This document shows, one piece after another, positions 33,893 to 43,144 of a stretch of DNA of 59,941 bases. The stretch's first letter is position 1. Each line of letters begins with the position of its first letter. The position numbers were made by a program, and so were the translations under genes. Below the pieces are notes generated by a model that was given only the letters and a program-made list of their open reading frames with translations, made no database searches and had not been told where the DNA came from. Source of the stretch: Bacillota bacterium (GTDB lineage Bacteria > Bacillota > Clostridia > Oscillospirales > Acutalibacteraceae); NCBI GenBank assembly GCA_023460155.1, contig JAEWRF010000228.1, positions 1-59,941 on the forward strand. Reading direction: 5' to 3'.

Positions 33893-34869
33893 CATTTTTT
33901 CTCCTTTTCGTTCCGGAACCGTTCATAGGCCGCGCGAAGCTCCGCGGCGGTCTCCTCGGGGCAGGTGGGGTTGCAGGCCGCCCAGGCGCCCGTTTCGCTG
34001 GAAGCGTTGAACTTCTGCTTTTCCGCGCTGCGCATCGGCGGGTAAAATTCAATGTGGAAGTGGAAATCCTTTGAATAATCGCCGAGGTTCACCGGCGCGT
34101 TGTGCATGCACATCATGTAGGGGAACCGGTAGCCGAACAGGCTGTCGAGCATGCCGGCGGTATCGCGCACGGTCACGCCGAGCGCAAGGCGCTCCTCCGG
34201 GGTGAAGTCGGTGATGTACTGCTTATGCGCGTTGGAAAAGATATACACGCCGTAGGGATAGGCGCTGAAAAACGGAAGCAGAACGGTGAAATGTTTGTTT
34301 TCGAAGATAATGCGCTTTCCCTCTTTTTTCTCGTTTGCAAGAAAGTCGCAGAAAAGGCACTTCTTTTCCTTTTCATAATACTCCGAAGCGGACTTCGTTT
34401 CAAGCTCCAGCTTTTTCGGCAGGAAGGAGTACCCGTAAATCTGCCCGTGCGGGTGCGGCATGGTCACGCCGACGGCATCGCCGCGGTTTTCAAAAATGAA
34501 AACATACTTGATGCCGGGGTCGCTCCGCATTGTGGTGAAGCGCTCGCACCAAAGATCGGCCAGCTTCCCCATATGTTCTTCCGAAAGCTCCGGCAGAGTC
34601 AGCGTGTGCTGCGGGGAATACAGGATTACCTCACACTTGCCGTAATTCGGCTGTACCTTGAAAAAGTCTGTTCCGACGTCGTCGGGCTCCGGCGGGTTCT
34701 GCGTCAGCGCCGGAAAATCGTTGTCGTACTTCATCACCTCATACTCGGGCACATTCCCGGAGGAGGGGCAGAATGGGCACCAGTCCTTCGGCATCTGCGG
34801 CCGGCCCTGCCGGTTCGAGGCCACCATCGTCCAGTCTTTGATAAACGGATCCCATCTCAACTCAGCCAT
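33892..34869 (-). CDS. galT: Galactose-1-phosphate uridylyltransferase
   Basis: GalT exchanges UMP between UDP-glucose and galactose 1-phosphate. I take ATG 34869 (MAELRWDPFIKDW) as the start, giving 325 residues; the AAGGAG site is 12 bases away, rather far. The long upstream frame overlaps galK and is rejected. The active site is MPHPHGQIYGY, with the nucleophilic His. CPFC near residue 50 and CLFCDF are consistent with a metal site. It has the size of GalT of the histidine-triad superfamily. Confidence 0.95.
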   Translation of the reverse strand: MAELRWDPFIKDWTMVASNRQGRPQMPKDWCPFCPSSGNVPEYEVMKYDNDFPALTQNPPEPDDVGTDFFKVQPNYGKCEVILYSPQHTLTLPELSEEHMGKLADLWCERFTTMRSDPGIKYVFIFENRGDAVGVTMPHPHGQIYGYSFLPKKLELETKSASEYYEKEKKCLFCDFLANEKKEGKRIIFENKHFTVLLPFFSAYPYGVYIFSNAHKQYITDFTPEERLALGVTVRDTAGMLDSLFGYRFPYMMCMHNAPVNLGDYSKDFHFHIEFYPPMRSAEKQKFNASSETGAWAACNPTCPEETAAELRAAYERFRNEKEKK

Positions 34870-34903
34870 TATTCTAAAATACTCCTTTTCACAGTCTGAA
34901 AGT

Positions 34904-36190
34904 TCACAGGATACGGATGCCGCCGTCCGGCCGCACCGAAAGCGGCAGGCAGGCGCCCTCGCCGAACACGGCTTCCATCCGCCGTGTGAATTCCTCCAGA
35001 TAATCGGCAGGCACATAGGTCTGCACGGTGCCGGCAAATCCGCCGCCGTGTACGCGCCATGCACCGCCGCGGCTGCCGAGCAGCCGGTCGCACAGAGCGA
35101 GCGCGAGCGCGACGCCCTGCTCCCGGATGCGGGAGGGTGAATAGACGTTCTGCAGATACATAAAGGAGGAATAGCCGCTCTCCAGCACCAATTTGCGGAA
35201 ATCGTCAAATTTGTTGGCACGCAGGGCTTCTGCTTCCTTCACCACGCGCGCGTTTTCCTCAAAGAAATGGATGGCGCGCAGTGCGGCGCGGTCACCCACG
35301 GCGGAACGCAGGTTGCCGAGGTCCGTGTAGAAATCCTTCTCGTTCACCTCGGAGAGGACGTCCTTGCCGAAATACCCGGCGACCTCCCGCATCTCCTGCG
35401 GGATCGCGGCGTAATCCGGCGTCAGGTCGGAGTGGCTGCCTCGCGTATTGATCATGCAGAGCCGGAATCCGGATTTGGCGAAATCAAACGGAATCTGCTG
35501 TGCCACCGGTTTTTCGGAATCGCGGAAATCCAGCATTGTAAAGCCGCCGACGGCGCTTGCCGCCTGATCCATCAGGCCGCAGGGCTTGCCGAAATACGCG
35601 TTTTCCGCTTTGCGCCCGATCACGGCTACCTGCAGGGGCTCCACTTTTCCGCCGCAGTACAGGTGATTGACGATGGTGCCGAGCAGCACTTCAAAGGCCG
35701 CCGAAGAGGAAAGCCCCGAGCCCGGGAATACTTCGGAGGTGGTGTAGGCCGAAAAGCCGCCGATTTTGTAACCGAGAGCCGCGAAGCCCGCGCAGACCCC
35801 CCGCAGCAGCGCCGCGGAATGCCCGCGCTCCGCCACAACCGGGTCGAATGTGTCGAGCTTCACAACGTCCTCCGGGAAGCCAGCCGACTTCACCCTTACC
35901 GTCCCGTCGTCCGTCGGCGAGACCACGGCGATCACATCCAGATTCACCGCGGCGGCCAGTACGCGCCCGCCCTGATGGTCGGTGTGGTTTCCCCCGACCT
36001 CCGTGCGGCCCGGCGCGCTGAAAACGGCGATCTCCCTCCCGGTTCCGTACAGGTCCTCGAATTCCCCGACCGCGCGGACAAGCCGGGTTCCCCGCTGTGC
36101 GGCCTCTTTCTCCCCGCAGCAGTAAAGTCTTTTGATTTCCTTTTCAAAGGCTCCTTCCGTGATCTTTTTCACGGCTTCCGTAGTTTTCAA
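34904..36190 (-). CDS. galK: Galactokinase
   Basis: GalK phosphorylates galactose at C1. The start is taken as TTG 36190 (KTTEAVKKITEG...), about nine bases after GGAGGGG, giving 428 residues; the ORF extends eight codons further but without a site. GHMP-kinase motifs are the galactokinase signature PGRTEVGGNHTDHQGG, the ATP loop PGSGLSSSAAFEV and the C-terminal HGGGFAGTVQ. The protein is longer at the N-terminus than classical GalK, as in several clostridia. It is the first gene of the gal operon. Confidence 0.93.
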   Translation of the reverse strand: MKTTEAVKKITEGAFEKEIKRLYCCGEKEAAQRGTRLVRAVGEFEDLYGTGREIAVFSAPGRTEVGGNHTDHQGGRVLAAAVNLDVIAVVSPTDDGTVRVKSAGFPEDVVKLDTFDPVVAERGHSAALLRGVCAGFAALGYKIGGFSAYTTSEVFPGSGLSSSAAFEVLLGTIVNHLYCGGKVEPLQVAVIGRKAENAYFGKPCGLMDQAASAVGGFTMLDFRDSEKPVAQQIPFDFAKSGFRLCMINTRGSHSDLTPDYAAIPQEMREVAGYFGKDVLSEVNEKDFYTDLGNLRSAVGDRAALRAIHFFEENARVVKEAEALRANKFDDFRKLVLESGYSSFMYLQNVYSPSRIREQGVALALALCDRLLGSRGGAWRVHGGGFAGTVQTYVPADYLEEFTRRMEAVFGEGACLPLSVRPDGGIRIL

Positions 36191-36234
36191 AACCAATCCC
36201 CTCCGTCTTTTCACAGGTTTCCCTTACTGCTTCC

Positions 36235-36263
36235 ATTTTATGACCTTCGGCGGCCGCGCGCAA
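36235..36263 (-). promoter_or_regulatory. Probable promoter of the gal operon
   Basis: On the minus strand TTGCGC (36263-36258), a 17-bp spacer and TAAAAT (36240-36235), 45 bp before the galK start. The gal operon and the germination operon are divergent here, with about 268 bp between their starts. Confidence 0.6.
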
Positions 36264-36458
36264 GTTCGTTTATTATCAGTTATATGGATATTTGTTGCAA
36301 TTCTCGCCGTCCCCGCTCCATGTATATTTTTCGCCGCCCGAGGACACGCTATTTTCAATCTGCAGGCGGCCGGGCAGCTCCGGAGCGGAAAACCGGCGGC
36401 GGAGTTTCAGCCATTTTGCGGGAGAACAGCGCTGCGGGCTCCCAAAGGAGGAATCGCA

Positions 36459-37973
36459 TTGAAAAACAGCGAGACGTTCAAGGGGGCCAAACTTCCCTCC
36501 GACACTCTGGAAGCGAACATCCGGTATTTCCGCGACATTTTTACGGACGACGACACCCTGGTGACGCGGAACCTGAACAGCCCCAACCGGCCGGAGCAGC
36601 GGTTCTGCCTGATTTACGCGGACGGAATGGTGAACAACCTGATCGTGGATCAGGATATCATCCGGCCGCTTCTGAGGTTCCGCTTCCCCGAGGAAGATTC
36701 CCAGGTGCCGCTGATCGAGCGGCTCGCGCTGGAGGGCACCTTTTCCAACAGCGTGGAAAAGACCTCGGGCATGGAGCAGTTGGTGCAGGCCGTTGTGTAC
36801 GGCGACACGGTTCTGCTGGTGGACGGCTGCGCCGAGGCGCTGATTCTGAACACCAAGGGCTGGAGCACGCGCTCGATTTCCGAACCGGAGAGCGAGCGCG
36901 TGCTTCGCGGCCCCCGCGAGGGCTTCACCGAGTCGATTCTGATGAATCTCTCCATGGTGCGGCGCAAAATCCGGACGCCGGACCTGAAAATGCGCTTCCG
37001 CGTCTTCGGCCGACGGACCCAGACCAAGGCCTGCCTCTGCTACCTTGACAGCCTCGTGAACAAGAGCGTGCTGCAGGAGCTGGAAAAGCGGCTTGACCTG
37101 ATCGACATCGACGGCACGATTGATACCAACTACATCGGCGAAATTGTCAAGGACGCGCCGTATTCCGCGGTAAAAACCGTGGGCAGCACGGAGCGGCCGG
37201 ACATCGTCGCGGCAAAGCTTCTGGAGGGGCGCGTGGCCCTGTTTCTGGACGGGACCCCGGTGGTGCTGACGGTGCCATACCTGTTCATCGAGCACATGCA
37301 GAGCGACGAGGATTACTACATCAACTATGTCTTTGCCTCCATTGGAAGATTCCTGCGGATTCTGGCGGTGATTGTGTCATTGATTCTGCCAGCCACCTAT
37401 GTCTCGCTGGTCACCTTCCACCAGGAAATGCTGCCCACTCCGCTGCTCATCAGCATTGCCTCCTCCCGGCAGGGGGTTCCGTTCCCGACCGCGCTGGAAA
37501 CGATTCTGATGCTGATCGCGTTTGAAATGCTGCGCGAATCCGGGACGCGCATGCCCGGGCTGATGGGGCAGACGCTCAGCATCGTCGGTGCTCTCGTCAT
37601 CGGGCAGGCGGCCGTGGACGCCAAGGTGGTCAGCGCGCCGATTATCATCATTGTGGCCTTTGCGGGAATCTGCGGCCTGATGGTTCCCCGCCTGAAGGGG
37701 TACCTGATCGTACACCGGTTTCTGCTGCTGCTTTTTTCCTGCGTTCTCGGCCTGTACGGCCTGATGCTCGGCCTGACCTGCATGCTCGCCCGGCTTTACA
37801 ACATCGAGTCCTTCGGCGTGCCCATTATGAACGACACCTATACTCACAGCCTGCAGGATCTGAAGGACCTGTATGTGCGCGCGCCGTGGGGCACGATGAA
37901 AAAGCGGCCGAGGTTCCTTTCGCCCAATGTTTACCGCCAGGCCGAGAGCCAAACGGGGGATAAGTCGAAATGA
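36459..37973 (+). CDS. Spore germination receptor subunit A (GerA family)
   Basis: GerA-type A subunits are inner-spore-membrane proteins; recent work describes them as nutrient-gated ion channels together with B and C. The start is TTG 36459, seven bases after AAGGAGG, giving 504 residues. A large N-terminal soluble domain (FCLIYADGMVNNLIVDQDIIRPL, KTSGMEQLVQAVVYGDTVLLVDG) is followed by about five membrane helices (SLILPATYVSLVTFH, GQAAVDAKVVSAPIIIIVA, VPRLKGYLIVHR). It overlaps gene C by 4 nt. It heads an unusual A-C-D-B-B-B operon. Confidence 0.95.
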   Translation: MKNSETFKGAKLPSDTLEANIRYFRDIFTDDDTLVTRNLNSPNRPEQRFCLIYADGMVNNLIVDQDIIRPLLRFRFPEEDSQVPLIERLALEGTFSNSVEKTSGMEQLVQAVVYGDTVLLVDGCAEALILNTKGWSTRSISEPESERVLRGPREGFTESILMNLSMVRRKIRTPDLKMRFRVFGRRTQTKACLCYLDSLVNKSVLQELEKRLDLIDIDGTIDTNYIGEIVKDAPYSAVKTVGSTERPDIVAAKLLEGRVALFLDGTPVVLTVPYLFIEHMQSDEDYYINYVFASIGRFLRILAVIVSLILPATYVSLVTFHQEMLPTPLLISIASSRQGVPFPTALETILMLIAFEMLRESGTRMPGLMGQTLSIVGALVIGQAAVDAKVVSAPIIIIVAFAGICGLMVPRLKGYLIVHRFLLLLFSCVLGLYGLMLGLTCMLARLYNIESFGVPIMNDTYTHSLQDLKDLYVRAPWGTMKKRPRFLSPNVYRQAESQTGDKSK

Positions 37974-39166
37974 GGCTGTTAGAAAAACCGCGCCGCTTTT
38001 CCTTCCTGCGGCGGCTGCTTGCGAAATTTCTCGCCGTACTCCTTGCGCTTCTGCCCGCGGTTCTGTTTTCCGGCTGCTGGGATTACCGCGAGGTGGAAAG
38101 CCTCAATATCGTCGGCGGAATCGGCGTGGACAAGGGCCAGAACGGCTACCGGTACCATCTGACCTTCGAATGCATGAAGATGACCGGCGACCTGAAATCC
38201 GGAGGGGTGCAGCCCCTCATCATCGAAACGGACGGGAATACGATTTTCGACGCGGTGCGGACTGCCCTCAACGAATCCGACAAAAAGCTGTACTTCAGCC
38301 ACATGAAGGTTCTCATCCTTTCCAGCGACATCGCAAAGGAGGGGATTCTTCCGGTGCTTGACTGGTTCAACCGGGACGCCGAGCCGAGAATCTCGCTCCA
38401 GATTTTAATCTCGAAGGAAAAAACAGCCGGGGAGATTTTAAAGCTGAAGCCGGAATCCAACCAGCTCACCTCCTTTCAGATGTCACAGGCGCTGCTGGAG
38501 GCGACCTCCTATTCCGCCGCCATCAATCAGGTTCGGCTGTTCGAAGTCTACAACGTACTGAATTCGCAGGACGCCACCAGCCTGACTCTGCCCGGAATCG
38601 AAACCAAGAAGGAGGGTGACGTTTCCGTCCCGCAGCTTGCGGGCAACGCCGTTTTCAGCGGCGACCGGCTGATCGGCTGGCTGGATAAGCAAAGCAGCAA
38701 ATTTTTGATGTTCGTCCTCGGCAAGGTTCACGGAGGCCTGCTTCTGACCGGCGTTCACCCGAACGACAGCAGCGTTACCCTGGAGATTCTGACCTGCAAA
38801 ACCACCGTAAAACCCGTTATTTCCGGGAAAACGATCACAATGAAAATCGACGTCAAAATGAACGCGTCTTACGCGGAGCAGAACTCCCGGAAAAATTTTC
38901 TGGATATTTACCCGCTGAAAACGTTCGAAACCTCCGCTTCCCAAACGCTGAAGAACGGGATTGAAAACGTGATTGAGCTGGCACAGCAGCAGTATTCCAC
39001 CGATATTTTCGGGTTTGGGTCAAAGGTTTACCAGGATGACCCGAAGGTGTGGAACAGTCTGCGCACCGATTGGAACAAGACGTTCCCGTCGGTGAAATAC
39101 GAAGTGACCGCCGAGGTGGCAATCCGGAACACCGCCACTCTGGCCGGAAAGAAGGAGGCGCAGTAA
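37970..39166 (+). CDS. Spore germination receptor subunit C, lipoprotein (Ger(x)C family)
   Basis: C subunits are lipoproteins of the spore inner membrane that complete the germinant receptor. The 398-residue protein has a signal peptide and a lipobox, LFSGCWDYREVE, with the lipid Cys at about residue 37; CWD(Y/R)REVE is a hallmark of the family. The body includes NIVGGIGVDKGQNGYRYHLTFE, LYFSHMKVLILSSDIAKEGI and the C-terminal domain QQQYSTDIFGFGSKVYQ. It follows subunit A directly, giving A-C-B order instead of the Bacillus A-B-C. Confidence 0.95.
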   Translation: MRLLEKPRRFSFLRRLLAKFLAVLLALLPAVLFSGCWDYREVESLNIVGGIGVDKGQNGYRYHLTFECMKMTGDLKSGGVQPLIIETDGNTIFDAVRTALNESDKKLYFSHMKVLILSSDIAKEGILPVLDWFNRDAEPRISLQILISKEKTAGEILKLKPESNQLTSFQMSQALLEATSYSAAINQVRLFEVYNVLNSQDATSLTLPGIETKKEGDVSVPQLAGNAVFSGDRLIGWLDKQSSKFLMFVLGKVHGGLLLTGVHPNDSSVTLEILTCKTTVKPVISGKTITMKIDVKMNASYAEQNSRKNFLDIYPLKTFETSASQTLKNGIENVIELAQQQYSTDIFGFGSKVYQDDPKVWNSLRTDWNKTFPSVKYEVTAEVAIRNTATLAGKKEAQ

Positions 39167-39168
39167 CC

Positions 39169-39381
39169 TTGCAGGATATCCTGATTCTGCTCGTTCTGTA
39201 CGGCATCCTCGTCGCGGTGGATCTCGTGCCCCTCCTGCGGGGAAAAGACAAGAGCTACCTGTATTTTGTCATTCCAGCTTATGCGGTCACACTGACGCTG
39301 AATCTGATGGCGGTGCTCGGGGTGCAGTTCCCCAGTCTTTTCTCGCTGATTCAGAAAATGCTTTCCGGTGTCGTAAAGTAA
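39169..39381 (+). CDS. Small two-helix membrane protein, probable receptor D subunit
   Basis: From TTG 39169, ten bases after AAGGAGG, the protein has 70 residues and two membrane helices (DILILLVLYGILVAVDLVPLL and YFVIPAYAVTLTLNLMAVLG) joined by RGKDKSY. Germinant-receptor operons in several Bacillus species contain small D subunits of this size and shape that tune receptor activity. Sequence identity to them is not claimed; the call rests on size, topology and position between C and the first B gene. Confidence 0.62.
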   Translation: MQDILILLVLYGILVAVDLVPLLRGKDKSYLYFVIPAYAVTLTLNLMAVLGVQFPSLFSLIQKMLSGVVK

Positions 39382-39394
39382 GGAGGGATTCGCC

Positions 39395-40558
39395 CTGAGC
39401 CGAACAAAAATTTCAGCAAAGCAGATGGAGGCGCTTCTCGCCCTTTACTATTTCGGCAGTTCGCTGGTGACCGGCGGAGGAGGCATCTCAAAGCAGGACG
39501 GCTGGCTGTGCATTATCATCGGCACCGGCCTCGCTGTTCTGCTCGTATGGATCTATTCCGCCGTGCTGGAGCTCTATCCGGGCCGGAACTTCTACGACAA
39601 CATCATCCGGGCCTGCGGCAAAATTCCGGGGAAAATTCTGGTGCTTCTTTTTTGCCTGTATCTGATCCTTTTCAGCGGACAGGTTCTGCGCAACGAAGCC
39701 GAATTCATTCACATCATCAACCTGAAGATCACCCCGCTGCCGGTGATTCTTGCCGCGCTGATCGGAGCATGCATTTATATTCTGAGCCACCGGATTTTTT
39801 CGCTTGCGCGCATTGCAAAATTTATTGCACCGTTCGTTTTTGTGTTTATTTCCCTCACGGTTGTGCTCTCCATCAAGGACTGGAATTTCTCCCATATGAA
39901 GCCGTTCCTCGGGAGCGGCTTTTCCTCCATCGCGGGCGGGAGCCTGCTGGTTCTTTCACTTCCGTTCGGGGAAAGCGCAATATGCGCCCCGCTGTTCGGC
40001 CAGTTGGACCCAAAGGTAAAAAGCTACCCTGTGTTCGTGAAGGGCATTCTGCTCGGGTCCAGCATCATGGTTGCGGCCAGTCTCAGGAACATTCTGGTTC
40101 TCGGCTATAGCGACGGATCCTATATGTTTCCCTCCTATTCGGCCGTCAGCGTCATCGCCGTGGGGGAATTTTTCACCCGGTTTGAGGTGCTGATCAACAT
40201 CAACCTGCTTCTCGCGGGCCTTTTCAAGATCGCGGTCATCATTTACGCGCTTGCCTCCGCTTTTGCGAAGGTGTTCGGCATGAAGGATTACGAGCCGCTT
40301 GTCGCCTCGTGCGCCCTGATTATGCTTACCGATTCCCTCTATTTCGTCAGTAATACGCAGGAAATTCTTCAGGTGGTCCGCAGCATTCCGGTGCTTTCCT
40401 ATCCGTTCCAGCTTGTGATTCCGCTCATCGCGCTGATTGTCGGCAAGCTGCGCAGCCGCCTCGCGCCGAAGGAGCCTGGCTCCGGCCCGCCGCCGAAGGA
40501 AAAGCCGAAGCTTTTCCGCCCGCGGGCAAAGCCGAACGCGGAACCGCCGCCCGCCTGA
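39395..40558 (+). CDS. Spore germination receptor subunit B, copy 1 (GerAB/EndB family)
   Basis: B subunits are amino-acid-permease-like membrane proteins that bind the germinant. This copy has about ten helices. Only a CTG codon (39395) stands at the right place: AAGGAGG, eight bases, CTG, then SRTKISAKQM. From there it has 387 residues; ATG 39425 lacks a ribosome-binding site and would cut into the first helix. Family motifs are LYPGRNFYDNI, SIAGGSLLVLSLPFGES and LGYSDGSY. The tail is Pro/Lys-rich. It is the first of three tandem paralogues. Confidence 0.93.
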   Translation: MSRTKISAKQMEALLALYYFGSSLVTGGGGISKQDGWLCIIIGTGLAVLLVWIYSAVLELYPGRNFYDNIIRACGKIPGKILVLLFCLYLILFSGQVLRNEAEFIHIINLKITPLPVILAALIGACIYILSHRIFSLARIAKFIAPFVFVFISLTVVLSIKDWNFSHMKPFLGSGFSSIAGGSLLVLSLPFGESAICAPLFGQLDPKVKSYPVFVKGILLGSSIMVAASLRNILVLGYSDGSYMFPSYSAVSVIAVGEFFTRFEVLININLLLAGLFKIAVIIYALASAFAKVFGMKDYEPLVASCALIMLTDSLYFVSNTQEILQVVRSIPVLSYPFQLVIPLIALIVGKLRSRLAPKEPGSGPPPKEKPKLFRPRAKPNAEPPPA

Positions 40559-40598
40559 AACAGAAGACCGCCTGATTCCGCAGAAGGAGGAACGGACC

Positions 40599-41726
40599 CT
40601 GAAAAAAACGGAAATTACCGCCTGGCAGATGGAATGTCTGCTGGCCGTCTTTTATGTGGGAAGCTCCACGGTTACAGGGGGAAGCGCCATTGCAAAACAG
40701 GATACGTGGTTCTGCCTGATCGTCGGCACATTTCTCTCCTTTTTGCTTTTTTGGCTGTATTCCGCCGTCATTGAGCTTTACCCCGGCCGGAACTATTACG
40801 ACAACATCATCAAAGCCTGCGGAACCGTTCCCGGAAAAATTCTGGTGTCCGTTCTCGCCCTGTACGCGCTGTTTACCGGCGCGCTCGTGCTGCGCGACGA
40901 CGCCGAGTTCATTCAAATCGAGAACCTGACGGAGACTCCTCTGATTGCCCTTTATGTGAGCATGCTCGGAGCGGCGCTCTATGTTCTGAGGGACCGCATC
41001 TATGTGGCTGCAAGGCTCGCAAAGTTTTTTCTCCCGGTTATTTTCGGCTCCATTGCCATTACGGTGATCTTTTCCATGAAAGATTGGGACCTTGCCCATA
41101 TCAAGCCGTACCTGAACACCGGATTCTCCTCCATTGCAGGAGGCAGTCTGCTGGTGCTCTCGCTCCCGTTCGGGGAATCCGCCGTCTGCGCCTCCCTGTT
41201 CGGCCAGCTGGATTCCCGCGTCAGGCCCTTTCCCGTGTTTGCAAAGAGCGCCGTCCTCGGCTCTTTTGTTCTGCTGATTGCCAATCTGCGGAACATTCTC
41301 ACCCTCGGCTACTCCTCGGGTCTCTACTCGTTTTCCTCCTATGAGGCGGTAAGCATGATCGCACTGGGCGAATTCTTCACAAGGATCGAGGTTCTCATCG
41401 GAATCGTTCTGCTGCTGACCGGCTTTTTCAAGGGCTGCGTTTTCCTTTTCTGCTGTGCTTCCGGCGTGGCCAAGGTGCTCGGCCTCAAGGATTACGAGCC
41501 GATTTCCGCCTCCTGCGCGCTGTTTCTGCTGACCGCCACCATGTTTGCCGTGAGCGACTCGCAGGAGTTGATGAAAATCGTGCCCCTCGTCCCCGTTTAT
41601 TCCCTGCCGATTCAGGTTCTGGTGCCGCTCGCCGCGCTGATTGCGGGGAAGCTGAGGAACCGCCGGAGCCCGAAAAAGCAGATGTGCAGGCAGCCGAGGA
41701 CAGCCCCGGAGCCCCCTTCCCTGTAA
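40599..41726 (+). CDS. Spore germination receptor subunit B, copy 2 (GerAB/EndB family)
   Basis: Second of three tandem B paralogues, about 375 residues from CTG 40599, which again stands eight bases after AAGGAGG; the frame is open further upstream into copy 1 but without a better start. The N-terminus KKTEITAWQMECLLAVFYVGSS aligns with copies 1 and 3 from the codon after CTG. Motifs LYPGRNYYDNIIKACG, IAGGSLLVLSLPFGES and LGLKDYEP are shared. It is clearly a duplication of the same gene, with sequence drift in the transmembrane core. Confidence 0.93.
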   Translation: MKKTEITAWQMECLLAVFYVGSSTVTGGSAIAKQDTWFCLIVGTFLSFLLFWLYSAVIELYPGRNYYDNIIKACGTVPGKILVSVLALYALFTGALVLRDDAEFIQIENLTETPLIALYVSMLGAALYVLRDRIYVAARLAKFFLPVIFGSIAITVIFSMKDWDLAHIKPYLNTGFSSIAGGSLLVLSLPFGESAVCASLFGQLDSRVRPFPVFAKSAVLGSFVLLIANLRNILTLGYSSGLYSFSSYEAVSMIALGEFFTRIEVLIGIVLLLTGFFKGCVFLFCCASGVAKVLGLKDYEPISASCALFLLTATMFAVSDSQELMKIVPLVPVYSLPIQVLVPLAALIAGKLRNRRSPKKQMCRQPRTAPEPPSL

Positions 41727-41758
41727 GCCGCCGGATTTCGCAAAAGGAGGAATGAGCC

Positions 41759-42889
41759 CTGAAAAAGACAGAGATTACATCCAGACAGATGTCGTGCCTG
41801 CTGGCCGTCTTCTTCTTCGGAAGCGCCACGGCTCTTGGGGGGAATTTTGAGTTTCAGGACTCCTGGGTCTGCATTGTAATCGGTTTTTCGCTCTCTCTCC
41901 TTCTGTTTTCTCTTTATGCCGCCGTCATTGAGCTGTACCCCGGGCGGAACTATTATGACAACATCATCAAGGCCTGCGGCTGCGGCGGAATCCCCGGTAA
42001 GATTCTGGTGCTCATTCTTTCGCTGTACTCGCTTTTTACCGGCGCGCTGCTTCTGCGGGAGCAAACCGAGTTCATCCACATCGTCAACCTGTCGGGAACC
42101 CCGCTGCTGGCCATTGAAGCCGCCCTCACGGGAACCGCTGTCTTTGTTATGAGAACAAGAATGAATGTTTTGGCGCGGCTGGCGAAATTCCTGCTGCCGA
42201 TTCTGATCGTCATCAGCGGTATCACCGTGGTTCTTTCCGTAAAGGATTGGCATTTCTCCCATCTCAAACCGTTCCTTTCCACCGGCTTCCCCGGCATTGC
42301 GGGAGGAAGCCTGCTTGTGCTCTCGCTCCCGTTCGGGGAATGCGTTGTGTGTGCTTCCATGTTCGGGCAGCTGGAACGCAGTGCAAAGCCGTTCCGCGTT
42401 TTCCGGAACGGCGCCCTGATCGGCGCCGCCGTCATTCTGTGGTCGAACATGCGGAATATTCTGATTCTCGGCTATTCAAACGGTCTTTACGCGTTTTCCT
42501 CTTATACGGCCGTCAGCGTAGTCGCTTTGGGAGAATTTTTCACCCGCATTGAGGTGATGATCGGCATTGTCCTGCTGTTCAGCGGCCTTGCCAAAATCTG
42601 TGTGTTTCTGTTCAGCTGCACCTCGGGATTCGCGAAGGTGCTCGGCCTGAAGGATTACGAACCGCTTTCAGCGGCCGGCGGGCTCCTGATCCTGAGTGTG
42701 GCAATGTTTATTGTAAAGGATTCGCAGGAACTGCTGAAATTTATCCCGCTCATCCCCTGTTATTCGCTTCCGATTCAGATTCTGGTGCCTCTTGCCGCGC
42801 TGATTGCGGGGAAGCTCCGGAACGGCGGCAGCGCGAAAAAGAAGCGGGTTCCGAAAAGCGAAGACCGGGAGGCGGCCCGGGCGGAGTAG
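41759..42889 (+). CDS. Spore germination receptor subunit B, copy 3 (GerAB/EndB family)
   Basis: Third tandem B paralogue, about 376 residues from CTG 41759, eight bases after AAGGAGG as in copies 1 and 2. The next ATG in frame is 41789, ten codons later, inside the conserved N-terminus and without a site. An ATG at 41752 lies in another frame and does not produce this protein. Shared motifs are LYPGRNYYDNIIKACG and IAGGSLLVLSLPFGEC; copy 3 has GGNFEFQD where copies 1 and 2 have an ISKQD/IAKQD motif. A strong terminator ends the operon. Confidence 0.93.
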   Translation: MKKTEITSRQMSCLLAVFFFGSATALGGNFEFQDSWVCIVIGFSLSLLLFSLYAAVIELYPGRNYYDNIIKACGCGGIPGKILVLILSLYSLFTGALLLREQTEFIHIVNLSGTPLLAIEAALTGTAVFVMRTRMNVLARLAKFLLPILIVISGITVVLSVKDWHFSHLKPFLSTGFPGIAGGSLLVLSLPFGECVVCASMFGQLERSAKPFRVFRNGALIGAAVILWSNMRNILILGYSNGLYAFSSYTAVSVVALGEFFTRIEVMIGIVLLFSGLAKICVFLFSCTSGFAKVLGLKDYEPLSAAGGLLILSVAMFIVKDSQELLKFIPLIPCYSLPIQILVPLAALIAGKLRNGGSAKKKRVPKSEDREAARAE

Positions 42890-42899
42890 CGGGCGGCTC

Positions 42900-42933
42900 A
42901 TCTTCCGGAGAACCTTCTCCGGAAGATTTTTTT
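42900..42933 (+). terminator. Terminator of the germination operon
   Basis: ATCTTCCGGAGAA (42900-42912) pairs perfectly with TTCTCCGGAAGAT (42915-42927), followed by a run of T to 42933. Confidence 0.95.
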
Positions 42934-42990
42934 CGCCCGGCGCGGCCGGTCGGATTGTTTACAAATTTTCTTTATTTTTGATTTTTCCCA

Positions 42991-42999
42991 TGTTATAAT
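42991..42999 (+). promoter_or_regulatory. Extended -10 promoter of secA
   Basis: TGTTATAAT at 42991-42999 is a perfect extended -10 element; the -35 region (TTTATT) is poor. The leader to the secA start is about 140 nt and contains no clear regulatory fold that I can name. Confidence 0.65.
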
Positions 43000-43144
43000 G
43001 AAAAAGAATACGGGGTGGAAAATGCCCTGTTGAAGAAAGACAAGTCCCTTACGGGTTTGTTGAGCAGACAGGCCGTTCTATGATTTTATTGACAGGCCAG
43101 GCGGCATTTCGTGCCGCGATCCTATTTTGAGGTGATAAATAAGC

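Noticed and set aside
35267..37048. 593-codon frame across galK and the start of the germination operon
   Set aside because: It runs antisense to galK and then out of frame through the A subunit; both of those are clear genes.
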